DNA from: Plicaturopsis crispa FD-325 SS-3
Taxonomy: Eukaryota > Basidiomycota > Agaricomycetes > Amylocorticiales > Amylocorticiaceae
Direction of reading: 5' to 3'
Length of the DNA stretch: 64,000 bases
NCBI GenBank assembly: GCA_000827205.1
Contig: KN832559.1
Coordinates: 925,079 to 989,078, forward strand
The notes beneath the pieces are model-generated. The model ran no database searches, had not been told where the DNA came from, and worked only from the letters and a program-made list of their open reading frames with translations. Within the stretch, counting starts at the first letter, position 1. Each line of letters begins with the position of its first letter. The position numbers and the translations under genes were made by a program. This document shows positions 22,645 through 33,834 of the stretch, in pieces.

Positions 22645-25600
22645 ATGGCAAGTGGTGTGTCTGCTCAACTCTGTGGACCGTGTTTATTTATCTAATATTT
22701 GTTTCAGGCTCACAGCGGATCAGGAAGCCCAAAATTGTATGTGCCTCCATGACTTCTCGATGGCACCGTACTTACACGATTTCATGTGCATAGAAAGCTC
22801 CGCGCAAGGTACTGTAATGCATATTGGAACGCTATGGATAGGGCTTTCTCATCGCATTCTTGATTGTTTAGCATGGCCCAGAGGTGTCCACCGAGGAGAC
22901 TTGGCTAAAACTATCCAGAAACATCCGCGAAATCCACAATAACAATGCCGCCAACCTGTCCTTCGAAGAAAACCACCGATTCGCATATAACATGGTTCTC
23001 TTCAAGGAGGGCGAGATGCTATACAAGGGCGTCAGTCGACTTGTCGCCGAGAATATCGACGCGCTTGCCCAAGCCCGGATCGTTCCAGCATTCCCGGCGG
23101 GCAGCAAAGATGACCCTGTGCAGCAGAGCCAGGAGGCCGAAGGGCTTTTGAAGGCACTGAGGAGTGTATGGGATGAACATATTGGTCACATGGAGAAGCT
23201 CCGTGATATTCTGAAGTATATGGTATGTGCGATATATCTTCTTTATCCTACCCTTTCGCTCAGTGGCGGTTCAAGGATCGCGTTTACAGCAAAACTGCGA
23301 ATGTTCCAGAGATATACCAGGCAGGACTATATCTCTTTCACACGCATATCATACGGTCTCCGATAAAGGAACGCCTCAACTCAGCCATTCTGCGTCAAAT
23401 ACGCATCGAGCGTGACGGCTATGTGATAAATCGGTCGGCCGTCAAAGAATGCGTAGACGTATTCTTGCAGCTCAGAAGCCAGACCGACGACAGGCCTGTC
23501 TACAAACGGGATCTCGAACCTCTCATTCTGCAAGAAAGCGAAGCCTTCTACAAAGCAGAGGGAGAAACCCTCATCGATCTGTGCGATTCCGCAGAATATC
23601 TACGACGGGTCAGTCAAAACCATTTGTTCAACCCTTGTAAATTTGAACATTATAATACAGGCGGACGTCCGATTTGAATCCGAAGAGTCGCGAACACATC
23701 ATTATCTCTCGTCTCTCACCGCTGCGCCTCTCCGAGAGATCTTGGAACGACACCTCCTCACCCCCCATCTCACGACCGCGGTCTCCAAGCCCGATTCAGG
23801 ACTCGACTTTATGGTCGATTTCGATAGAATTGATGATCTGGCGCGGATGTACCGTCTATTTCTCATGGTACCGACCGGCCTGCCGATTTTACGAAGATCA
23901 TTCAAGGACTCAATCGTTCGACGAGGAAAAGACATTAATCGTGCGGCCTTTGGGGGAGATGGAGAGGATGATCAGACGTCAATCAAGGTCGAGGACAGCG
24001 ACATCAAAGGCAAAGGGAAAGCAAGAGCAACAGGCTCTTCACAAACATTGACCCTCGCTTTGAAATGGGTGCAGGACGTCCTCGACCTGAAAGACAAGTT
24101 CGACAATGTCTGGAAATGTTCACTCCGATCAGATAGAGATATTGAGACTAGTTACACCGAGGTACGTGTTGGGCGCAATCTCGTTCCAATATTCGTCCGT
24201 AACTAAACTTTTCTAGGCGTTCGAAGATTTTATCAATGCAAACGAGAAGTCTCCGGAGTTCATATCCTTATTCATCGATGAAAACTTAAAGAAGGGGTTG
24301 AAAGGAGTCAGCATTCCTTTTTCTTGTCACTTTTCAAGGTTGCTCACGAGGATTGGCTACTAGAAAACCGACACCGAAGTAGATATTGTTCTGGACAAGA
24401 CGATCACCGTATTCCGCTATCTCGCCGAAAAGGACGTCTTTGAGCGATACTACAAGGGCCACTTGGCCAAGCGTCTGCTCCTTGGCCGGTCCGTTTCTGA
24501 CGATGCAGAGCGCGGCATGCTTGCGAAGCTCAAAATTGAGTGTGGTTTCCAGTTCACTCAGAAACTGGAGGGCATGTTCCACGATGTGAAGATATCCGCG
24601 GACACCATGACCAAATACCGCGCTCATTTAGCCAATACCACGGTGCGCTCTTTTTGAATATCACTCCGTGAAGTGCTACTGACATCTTTATATGTAGGCA
24701 CCTCCGGTCAACATATCCGTCATGGTCATGACCTCAACTTTCTGGCCCATGTCTCATTCAACTGCGTCATGCAATCTACCAGACGAGCTCATCCGGTCCT
24801 GCAAATCCTTCGAGCAGTTCTACTTCTCGCAGCACTCCGGACGCCGACTTACGTGGCAGCCCTCCCTCGGGAACGCCGATGTGCGGGCGGCATTCAAATC
24901 ACGCAAATATGACCTCAACGTTTCGACATTTGCGCTAGTGATCCTACTGCTTTTCGAGGACTCCGGTGCTGGTGAATTCCTGACGTATAATGTGCGCGCA
25001 CTCCAGTATGTCTCCTTGATCTTGCACTAACTCATGGCGGTACGCTACCTAGGAGATTAAATTGGCGACTGGCATCATGGACAATGAGCTACAGCGCCAT
25101 CTGCAGTCGTTAGCGTGTGCAAAGTTCAAGATATTGAAGAAGCACCCTCCAGGACGGGATGTGAACCCCGACGACTCGTTCTCGTTCAACGAGGATTTCT
25201 CTTCGCCTTTACAGAAGATTAAGATCAGCACAATCGCGTCGAAGGTCGAGTCGGTTGATGAGCGGAAGGAGACCCGGGACCGAGTCGAGGAAGAGCGACG
25301 TCATCAGACTGAGGTATGTTCTCGATATACTGAGTATGTAGTCCTCGTAATGCTAATGCTGGGACCCGTCCTGCAGGCATGCATTGTCCGTATCATGAAG
25401 GACCGGAAACACATGACGCATAACGACTTGATCAACGAAGTGACACGACAATTGGCCAGCCGCTTCCAGCCCAATCCCGTCAACATCAAGAAACGAATCG
25501 AGAGTCTTATCGAGGTGGGTGATACTCTTTTTATGCGCAATCAGTCAGTCCAGATTGCCTTACGATATCATCTTTGCAGCGAGATTACCTGGAGCGGTGC

Positions 25601-25689
25601 GAGGACCGAAAGTCGTATAACTATCTGGTGAGTGCAAATATTCGCCCTTCTGCGGAAACATGTTACTAATTTTTTCTCGCAAGGCATGA
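22645..25689 (+). CDS. CUL3: Cullin-3, scaffold of BTB-type ubiquitin ligases
   Basis: Cullin scaffold that binds BTB adaptors at the N-terminus and Rbx1/E2 at the C-terminus. Twelve exons (22645-22654, 22708-22736, 22884-23222, 23276-23608, 23661-24161, 24217-24306, 24364-24642, 24698-24991, 25053-25313, 25377-25514, 25580-25627, 25684-25689) give 775 aa. The N-terminus [13 protein letters not shown] then [19 protein letters not shown] matches CUL3. [19 protein letters not shown] also reads as CUL3-specific. The cullin-homology region has [18 protein letters not shown] and [17 protein letters not shown]. The winged-helix end [19 protein letters not shown] contains the lysine normally modified by Nedd8, and [20 protein letters not shown] closes the protein. 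Oddities: a 10-nt first coding exon and a 6-nt last coding exon (Ala plus stop). It converges with the FSP1-like gene, 146 bp away. Confidence 0.95.
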
Positions 25690-25835
25690 GCATATAATGT
25701 TTTCTACGTGTATTTGGATCCATCGTCACACGTGTATAGCAGTAGCATATCTATTCAAGCGTATATCATCCTACTTTTCCCCGACTAAGGCATGGGGGAC
25801 CTTGCAGAAAGTCAGTATCCTCGCGGCGGGCCTCG

Positions 25836-27714
25836 TCACAGCTTTCCGCCTTCTTCGTCGACCGTGTACCCGAAAAGCCTCCTCATACTAGGGGCATGCA
25901 GGTCGGGCACTCCGTTGTCCCTCGTCAGCACCTTGCCGTCGTTCTCCACCACCACCTTCGTCTGCGATCGACATCTCACTCAGTGAGCCATCCGTACATG
26001 GAAAACGGTTAATGACGCGACGTACCATCCCGAGAGACACCTTGATCGCAGGCGGGCCCGGTGCGTACTCTACCAACTCCTCCCCCGGGCCAGCCGCTTG
26101 CTCGTCCCTCTGCACAAGTCGAAGTACATTCGCCGCCGCGACGTTTCCCTGTGCCGATACTCAATACCAGTCCGTGGGACAGGGGAAGAGGGAGGCGTAC
26201 CTGCTGCGCCGCTGTGCGGCCGGCGTTGATGGCGCCAAAGGCGTCGGCTGCGTCGCCGACGACGAAGATGTGTGGGTACGGTGTGCTCTCAGCCTTTCCC
26301 CCCGCGTCGTTGGGCCCAGGACCGTCCGCTGGCGGCAGGACGCCCAGCTGCATAGTCCGCAGGATGTGTGCTAGCCCGTCTTTAGGGCTCACCGTGCGGG
26401 CGTCCATAGCTTGCAGAAGGTGGGTGTTCGGCGCCTGGCCGGTGCACAGCAGCTATGCGTGAGTGTTAATTTATTTATTGACTCTCGTGGAGAGGGGGGG
26501 ACACGTACGAGGAGGTCAGCGGCGAGCTCGCGGCCGGAAAGCGTGCGGACGGTGCCCGGTGTCTTGAGCGATTCCTTGTCCAGCCGTTCGCCGAGGATGA
26601 CTTCGACGTTCAGCTCGCGTAGGGCGCGTAAGACTGGTTCAAACACAGCCAGTCAGCTTGATGCACTCTCCGGTGAAGAAAAGCCACAAGGACGTCGGGA
26701 ACTGAGACGTACTTTCATTGTGCATCTCTTCGGTGTATCGAGGGAGGAGCCTGTTGCGGGAGTGTAGAAGGGTCACTCGTTTGTTAGGATACAATGAAGC
26801 GATGTCAGTGGCATATTCTGAACGCGTACGAGATCTGTAAGCATATATACAGGAATTCACGAGAAGATACACGCACGGATGCCCAGCGCCCCACCTCCCA
26901 CAATCAGTATGCTTTCTGACGCCTCCACTTCCCGCTGCTGTCTCCGCAGCCACGAGATACCTTGCTCCTTGAGCCCGCTGAACGCCGGCACGTCTGCGTC
27001 CCCAGCAGCACCCTTGGAACGGGAGGAGATCGGGGGAAGGCCCCAGAAATTTATGGGGGCTGGGAGTTGCGAGCCCAGGGCGTAGACCGCGTAGTCGAAG
27101 GGGATGACGAGCTGTGAGCCCGCGTCCGCTCCCAAGGGCGATACGGTCACTGTGTGTGGTGTTAGTGCTGTGACCTCGCCGTGTAGGAGGACATGTCGAG
27201 AGGGCGGCGAAGGAGGCGGCGCTGCGGGGTCGAAGGGGTGGAATATGCGGTCGTACGGGATGACTGTGGTAAATGCGAGTATTATTTTGTGACATGGAAC
27301 AGAGAGCAAAACCGTGAACGCACAGGCTTTCTCCTCGTGTCCAGACAGAACGCCAAACCTCGGCAGGACGTATGGATCTAAAGTACAACGTTCAGGTGTT
27401 AGGCAGTAATTTCGGAAGGGAGAATGAACGATTGACTGATGAAATGTCTGCGGTAGAAGTACCGGTGCCAGGTCAGCGACGAGAAATAAAGATGCGAAGA
27501 CATTACGCACGAGTTCCTGTCAATCGCAACTACCTTCCAGTCGCTAGGAAGGCCCTCTGCGACCAACCTCGCGGCCTTGAAACCTACACAGAGAAAACCA
27601 TTCGTGAGTTCCGCGCGGAAGAACAGCTATGTAGCGCAAAGTGCTCCCACCACCGAAGGACGCGCCAAGGACCGCGACTGTCTTGGTCGTAGACAATGCA
27701 GAAGGAATAGACAT
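25836..27714 (-). CDS. AIFM2/FSP1-like FAD/NAD(P)H oxidoreductase
   Basis: Pyridine nucleotide-disulfide oxidoreductase fold related to AIF-like quinone reductases (human AIFM2/FSP1, yeast Aif1/Ndi-like). Ten exons (27651-27714, 27511-27583, 27437-27447, 27324-27377, 26877-27263, 26713-26817, 26509-26633, 26201-26452, 26026-26148, 25836-25961) give 439 aa. The FAD-binding first strand is KTVAVLGASFGGFKAARL, with GxSxGG in place of the textbook GxGxxG. The NADH-binding loop is SILIVGGGALGIQYATDI. The late FAD motif is HIFVVGDAADAFGAINAG. LLLCTGQAPNTHLLQAM is the usual ATG-like strand. The start ATG at 27714 gives a short leader (MSIPSALSTTKT) that is not an obvious signal. One exon is only 11 nt yet is needed to keep NSHFINPYVLPRF in frame. 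Substrate (quinone or other) is inferred from family only. Confidence 0.88.
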
Positions 27715-29344
27715 TGAGCAAGTGTTCGTCAGGAATTTTATGAAGGAAATTTTGGAGGAATAACTTGTGCAAGTTTAATAGGTTTAAAGTGGCTGCACGA
27801 TGAGGAGGAAGGGGCGATGCTTTTATCTGATAAAAACGTCGGCCTTGATCTCCGGGTGTACCTTCGCAGTCAAGCGCATGCAGACGGAGCGCGCAGGAGC
27901 GTCAAGCTGTCCACGCACAAAATGTAGTCAGCATCTTGCAGGTCGGCCGCATGTCGGACGTACATACGTTGGTCATCTCGTATTTGTGGTCTGACTTTGA
28001 AGATGGGGTTTCAAATAGTTGGCGGGACTCACACTGACAGCAAGGTACAAAGCATACACGCTGTGTGCACCGATCATTGATATCAAGACAAGCAGGGTTT
28101 GATCTTATCTTGCACTCGTCGGACCATCGGATAGCGTCATTCAGGAAACAATTCTGTTATTGCGCTCCGTACTATCTTGACAAGTGACGAAGCGGTAGCC
28201 CTACACAACAGAACACAGTGAGGCTCCTTCTCCTCTGGGAACGAGTAGCCGCAATGAACTATGCAGCAACCTACAAGATAGCAAGCCGTGAGTAACGCAT
28301 ATAAACGAACGCAAGGCAAAGGATATACGCACAGTCACAGAGGAAAAGGAGCGATGTTCATGTCGGGGGCTGGGGATGGCCTGGGGTATTTAATTTTCAC
28401 GTCACACAAGGAACGCCCTGTCTCTAGTCTATCCCGGGGTCGCCGTATGCTGAAAGTGTAAGGCACAAACGTCGTGTGCACACAATGAGCAGGCTCTGCA
28501 CGGAGGCTGAGAGGGTAGCCGAGTGCCCTAAAATGTACGCATGAGAATCGACGAAGGGAAGAATATGGCGGTAGGACTTACATATGGCAGAAATCTGCTC
28601 CTCCATAGGAAGTCCACATCTTTCAGTGGCCAAAAACTCGCGACACATCAACAGCATCTGCAGGTGGGCATGCATAAGACACACGTCACAGCGACAACAA
28701 AGTAGAGGGACTCACCGCGACTGCTACCAACCGGAAGAGGGTCGGTAGATAAAGCACTCCATGTCGAACTCGACAGGAGTCCAATCCGCAGTGTACATAA
28801 CACTTTCGGAAACACAGTCAAACAGCCCGCAACTGTGACCTTGGCATGAGTATTTTTCCACGGCACAACGCAACCCTGCGACTGACCTCGTCCAAACCGA
28901 TGGCGAAGGGGCGTCTCTTGACAAATCCTGGTTGCCCATCCTGGGCGACCACATCCGAGGCAAACCAGCCTCTACTACTTATTTTACAACGGCTGTTCGT
29001 GCGTTCAGTGAGCTTAGAAAGAGCGGTAGCGGGTAGGAAAGACATACCGAGTCCGTTGGGAAGGTGTGCCGACGACTAACGCAGGCGAACGCGCACCAGA
29101 GCTTCAAGGTGTAAAAGACAGGAGGAGGAATGACTATATAGCCGAAATCCACCTTAGGGCCGGCTCGTATGACTTCACGTGTGTAATGAGGTGTAATGGC
29201 GCGCGTTGGGCGCGCGTCTCAGCGCCTGATAAGAAACGTTGGCGAACGTACTGTAAATGGCCTAACGGGTGCGTGTATTATTATAAGTAGAGCCTCGGAA
29301 TGATACTGGGGAAAGATGCCAGTGTCTACACAATTTTGCCCGAG
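27715..29344. other. Gene-poor region carrying repeat copy B and possible gene remnants
   Basis: About 1.6 kb. On the minus strand, several intron-like segments exist (28685-28743 region; 28530-28580 region). A frame from 29043 (MSFLPATALSKL) can be spliced in part, but I could not obtain one uninterrupted, in-phase protein. It is best read as decayed coding sequence homologous to copy A. The plus frame 29066-29290 is unsupported. Confidence 0.5.
28153..29064 (+). repeat. Diverged dispersed repeat, copy B
   Basis: Colinear partner of 11796-12752. Anchors here: tctgttattgcg (28153), ttgacaagtgacgaa block (28177-28200), ggggatggcctggggtat block (28367-28399), tattttacaacggctg block (28970-28995) and ccgttgggaagg (29053-29064). 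In minus orientation the segment between the last two anchors looks like an intron with donor gtatgt and acceptor acag. The equivalent segment in copy A has gtgcgt and ccag. Confidence 0.6.
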
Positions 29345-31023
29345 TCAGAAATCGAGTATGTAAAACTCCCCCGTATGCAAAGCCAAGCAGAGACGACCGG
29401 TAATCTCGTCGAAAGAGAGCGCCTGGCACGACCGAGGCGTGAATGGTAGTCCCGGATATGACGGCAGCAGCACGCTGGCAGCAGGTTTTGCCACACCAGA
29501 TAACTTCATCAATCGCACCTCGTCGTTCTCCCAGTGATGTTCTAACCAGACACCGCGTCCTTGCCGCCCAATAAGTACGTGGTCGACGGAAGTCGCCCCG
29601 CGGGTGCGGAACGACTTGGGATACACGGTGATCGGGGTAGCGGGTGTGCTTGAAGCCGAGAGGTCGAGAGTGATATTGAAGATGTACGAGTCCGACGGGT
29701 CGTCGTCGTAGAATGAACGAAAAGCCAACACAGAGAGGTTCGGGGACTTGGCATTGGCAGTCGTTGAGCCAGACGAGATGTAGAAATCGTGAGGGCCGAG
29801 CAGACGGGAGGTATGGTACTCGGCGACGAGAGGCCCGAATTCCTCAAACTTGTCACTCTGCATGGGCATCTCCGCCACGTATGAGGTAGTGCGCAACTGT
29901 TCGGTGGATGCCAATAATTTTGGGAGCTCGTAGACTCGAACGAACACGGTGCCGTGCACAACACCGAAGAGTGCGACATGCTCGTCGAGGAGCACAAAGC
30001 TCAAGCGTGAGAGACCCTGTGCGAAAAGCTCTGGGTGAGAACATTAGTCGCTATGATTGCAGTGAGCCTCACCTCCGGAAGGTGGGGTTTGACAACCGTG
30101 CGGACTGCAGTTGTCGTATTGAAGAACAGGATCTGGTATGAGCGGCCGTGAACATTATCCAGAAAATCGACCAGTGTAGCTGCAACGACGCTGCCCCGGA
30201 CATCTACTTCATGAATAATCCCGTGCACCCCTGCCCTGGAGATGCACCCCAGCAATCGCGGTGAGCTCGGGATGGGAATCTCGCTAGCCAGTGGATCTTC
30301 CAACCGCACAGTATATACTTTCAAAAGCCTAGGTCACGAAGCTCAGAGAGATTAGCGGGTAAGGTAGCGGCTCATTTAAACATCGCTCACTCTCTGCGCT
30401 CACACGTGAGGGTGATTGCGATCGTCGCTGTCTTGCCACCCTTTTGACGGGCGACGGCAAAGCATTTGAATCGGCCTTCCACCTCGAAGGATAGCGTGCG
30501 GTATACATCGTCCACCGCCTCCAGCGACCACAAGGACATTTTCGTGATCCCTGTGGCATGCTGACCAAACCGCCTGCGCTCCGCAGTAACGAGCCACTTC
30601 GCACCAGCGATAAGCTGTATCTCGTCAAAGTACTTCCCATCGCGGTCGGGCGGCACCGTCACCAGCGACTTGATTTCTGATTCTGGCTTGCGCCAATTTC
30701 GGTCGAGTTTGATTGCATTGACCGCTCTTCGCTGCAGCTCTGCTGCAGGGATGTTGTTAATCGAAACTTCCGGCGGAATGTCTAGAGGGAGGTCTATTGT
30801 AGACGCCAATTGATGCCACAGATAATCCGAACTGCCGAGTGCGTTCAGAACACGACATGTCTGCGTGTCAGATGGTGTCATTAGCGTGTTATCCGTGCTC
30901 GGTCGACGTGGATGCATCGTGTGGGCGTACTTTCTTCAAAGACAACACGTCTGTAACAGAGATGAAAGCACATATTTCCAGCCAGACATCGTCCGGCAGG
31001 GACAGAAAGGCACTAGATGGCAT
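29345..31023 (-). CDS. F-box domain protein
   Basis: Probable substrate-recognition subunit of an SCF ubiquitin ligase. Exons 30931-31023, 30391-30860, 30073-30328 and 29345-30028 give 500 aa. The F-box is at residues about 7-45 and spans the first intron: LPDDVWLEICAFISVTDVLS then LKKTCRVLNALGSSDYLWHQ. The rest shows alternating beta-strand patterns (FKCFAVARQ, TIAITLTCE, SVVAATLVDF, YQILFFNTTT, SYIFNITLDL) consistent with a WD-like or other propeller, though no clear WD dipeptides are present. It ends LALHTGEFYILDF. F-box proteins of this size with a beta-rich C-terminal half are common in basidiomycetes. The target is unknown. The acceptor before the last exon ends in ...agag, slightly off consensus. 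Confidence 0.85.
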
Positions 31024-31169
31024 AAGCAGTTATCAGTACGGTATTTATCGAATCGTAGTCGAAAGTTGGTCGCAGAGTGACCGTTTGGGATGATTAGGAC
31101 GAAGAGGTGTACGTAATGAAACAGTCCTATATAAAGCGGGGTATTCACCCCTTTCAGCTCCTTACCACC
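31024..31169. promoter_or_regulatory. Compact divergent promoter
   Basis: 146 bases separate the F-box start (31023, minus) from the next plus-strand ATG (31170). TATATAAAG at 31128-31136 is correctly placed for the plus-strand gene, about 34 bases before its first ATG. Confidence 0.7.
31128..31136 (+). promoter_or_regulatory. TATA box of the 31170 gene
   Basis: TATATAAAG. Its closeness to ATG 31170 leaves little 5' UTR. Initiation at the next in-frame ATG (31212, MEDELSSG) is therefore possible. Confidence 0.65.
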
Positions 31170-33577
31170 ATGAACCCACCGTATTTTCCCCCACCGTCGC
31201 CTTCAAGCACTATGGAAGACGAACTGTCCTCTGGTATCTCAGAGGTAGATAGCTTGTCCGACTCAGATTGGCTCGATATCTCAGGTGGCAGAGACTCCGA
31301 CAATGACTCGCTCGGTGCGCGAGACAGCGATCGCGACTACGCCGACTTTGAACCGCGCTCCAGGAGATCCTCGACGAGCAACGCGAGCTCGAACAATGGA
31401 GAAGTTGAGGCTTGGGAGGGACTCGTCGACGATAGCGGCGTCGATGCCTTGCCAATAGGTGATATATCGCCTATCGCACTGACCCCGGCTGCCGACGGGT
31501 CCCTTGACCCCGCCACCGACCTTTCTCTGGCTCCGCAGACAGACCCTGCGGAAGAGCAGCGTGTCAAGAATGCCCTGGACCAGAGCATGATCAGTACGCT
31601 CAGCTCTTCGCGTTCAAGTGGCGCAGGGGCCACGACTTCCGTGCACACATCGTCGCGCGACTTGAGGCTCTCCTTTCCCGATCCCCTCACAAGCTCTCGC
31701 GATCAGTTGGTGGCTCAAGAGTCCACATCTACAGACGTATCCGATGCGTCCGTGTCAGACACGGACGACGATGCTGACGACGACGACGACGTGCCGGAGG
31801 TCACTGTATTCGCCGAGGATCTGGGTCCGATTTCCACGCCCATGATTTCCGATGCTGTACTTGAGGGCGCTACGTTCCCTCAGTCTGAGCTCGACATATT
31901 CTTATACGGACCGCCCTCGACCGGCGTCGAATGGTCTCTTATCGAGAAGATTCTGCACAAGGCAGCTGCCGGTGCTGGTCTCACCGTCGTTCCCGCTGTC
32001 GCATCAGGCGCTGCACGTGTGCTACGCGTTGAGGGGAAGACGCGAACTCCTACGTCTTTCCCTAGCGTTGTAGCTGTAATCGACAGAACATCTGCGGATA
32101 ATAGACAGCTCGACGTACGTCTGCCTCCTCGTCGTTCCCCAGTACTGACTTCAATGGGCTCTCAGTCATGCGTAGATGTATTATCGAACCGGCCATCGCT
32201 TGCAGTCGTTTTTCTCCCATCCTTCCCGCATATTTCCGCACGCGACCATACATTCTTCCTCCCTATGCTTCTTCCGTCAGGGGCACCTTCCGGTACTGAT
32301 GATCTAGCCGAAGAGAAAGCCCTTGTATACGACGACGCTGAGATGAGCTGGGACTTCCTCCGCATCCCCCGCAAGAAGACTTTGCTTCTGAAGGACCATG
32401 CGGAGTCTCCTATAGTGGACGCCGAGGATATTGAGAAGCTGGACCCAGCCCGCGCTTACCTTGCACTAGAGACTCTGGTGCAGTCTAAGCGGAAGCCGGT
32501 GAAAGCCCTCATCAAGGAGCAGCTAACCCCGTCGTATTTGGTGACACTGTAAGTGCCCAGTATTTTTTCCACCGTAGAATTTGCTGACCTGATTTTCGTA
32601 GGCTTGCATTGTTGTCGGTCATCATGGGATTTGTTGTCAACATCTCTGTCCGCCCTACAGCGACGTCGACGCCCCCGCCCACCTCCACCCTTGTTCGCCG
32701 TCCTTCGACTTCTTCGTCCGTCGCACTGTGGCAACGCATTCGTCCGCTAGCAAACCACTCCACTCTCGACCGTTCTCCCACGGCCGAAGCCAACATGGCG
32801 GTCATACCATCTTCTCTGAAGGATTTCGCTGTAGCCGTCTTCAATCCGCCTAGCTTGGCCACCCTATCTCCTGCCGCGCCGCGGGTAGCCCCAAGCCAGA
32901 TGCCCGCGCACGACGAGCAACCAAGCGACGCGCCAGCCTCGGAGAAAGTGATGTCGTGGTCAGAGAGGGTGCAGTCGACGAAGGACATCATCCTCCGGCC
33001 GGTACCTTCCTCCCTCTCGGCCATCGATGTGCAGTCCAAGGCAGTCTCGCTGTTCACGCACAGCAGGGCCGTACGCGCGGCAGAGCGGGCGTCTCTAAAG
33101 CTGCCGGACGCGCTCGCGGAGATTCGCACGCTCGTCGCGCAGGCGCTGGGGCTCGACGTCGCGGACATCGTTGACGCAATCGACGAGCTCATACGCGTCA
33201 TCGCAAACCAGGCGGCCGCGATCATGCAGCAGTCGAAGGGCAAGGCGCGCGACCTCCGTGGCGCGTTGGGTGATAGGCACTCGCGCGCGCAGGAGCGGGC
33301 ACGGGAGATCAAGGAGATGGGCTCGCAGCTTATTGCATTCGCGACTGAGCGTATCCGAGACCGCACCAGTGTTGCGCGGGACAACGCGCGCGCGGTCAAG
33401 GAAAGCGTTGTCAACCTGGAGGCACTGGCCGAGTATTCTGGGCGGCTCGGTGACGCTGTTGGGTCGCGCATTCGACAGAGCAAGGGGAGTCGCTCTGGGC
33501 AGATTAGAAGCCGTCGTAATAGAGCTAAGCGGGATAACGGGAGGAGGTCGAGGAAGTCGAGCCTTGGCTGGGCTTAA
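31170..33577 (+). CDS. Acidic single-pass membrane protein with basic helical tail, function unknown
   Basis: I recognise no family. Exons 31170-32114, 32166-32548 and 32602-33577 give 767 aa. Residues 1-200 are Ser/Asp-rich and disordered, with an acidic run DTDDDADDDDD. Residues about 230-400 form an ordered domain with an IFLYGPPS strand and SLAVVFLPSFPHIS. A single hydrophobic segment (LLALLSVIMGFVVNISV, near residue 443) probably crosses a membrane. The last 170 residues are strongly helical and charged, with repeated Ala/Arg/Lys patterns (QERAREIKEMGSQL, RDRTSVARDNARAVKES), ending in a basic RSRRNRAKRDNGRRSR tail. The first intron (51 nt) is a multiple of three, so retention would not shift the frame. 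Topology and location (ER or nuclear envelope) are guesses. Confidence 0.75.
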
Positions 33578-33834
33578 TGCTGGGTGAGAGGAGGTCTCGA
33601 TATCTGCTCTGTAACTTTCCTTTCCATCATCTGTGTACTCTCAATGTATGACTTGTTCGGTAAGTAGAACTGCAATTGGAACACCATTATAATGTACAAC
33701 CCTTATTCGCGACGACACTGTTTGCTCCGACGAACGTTGAGACAAACGCCGACATCCGGTTTGCGTACGCATGCAGTGGTATTGAGTATCTATGCATTTC
33801 CCAAGAATCTAGCATACAGTGTTCGCAGTGGAAA
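33578..33834. other. Convergent 3' spacer
   Basis: Between the stops of the membrane protein gene and the GH5 gene. Nothing recognised. Confidence 0.5.

Noticed and set aside
32512-33483. A 323-codon open frame antisense to the acidic membrane protein gene
   Set aside because: It is an antisense shadow of Ala/Arg-rich coding sequence, giving Ser/Arg/Ala low complexity with no resemblance to a protein family.
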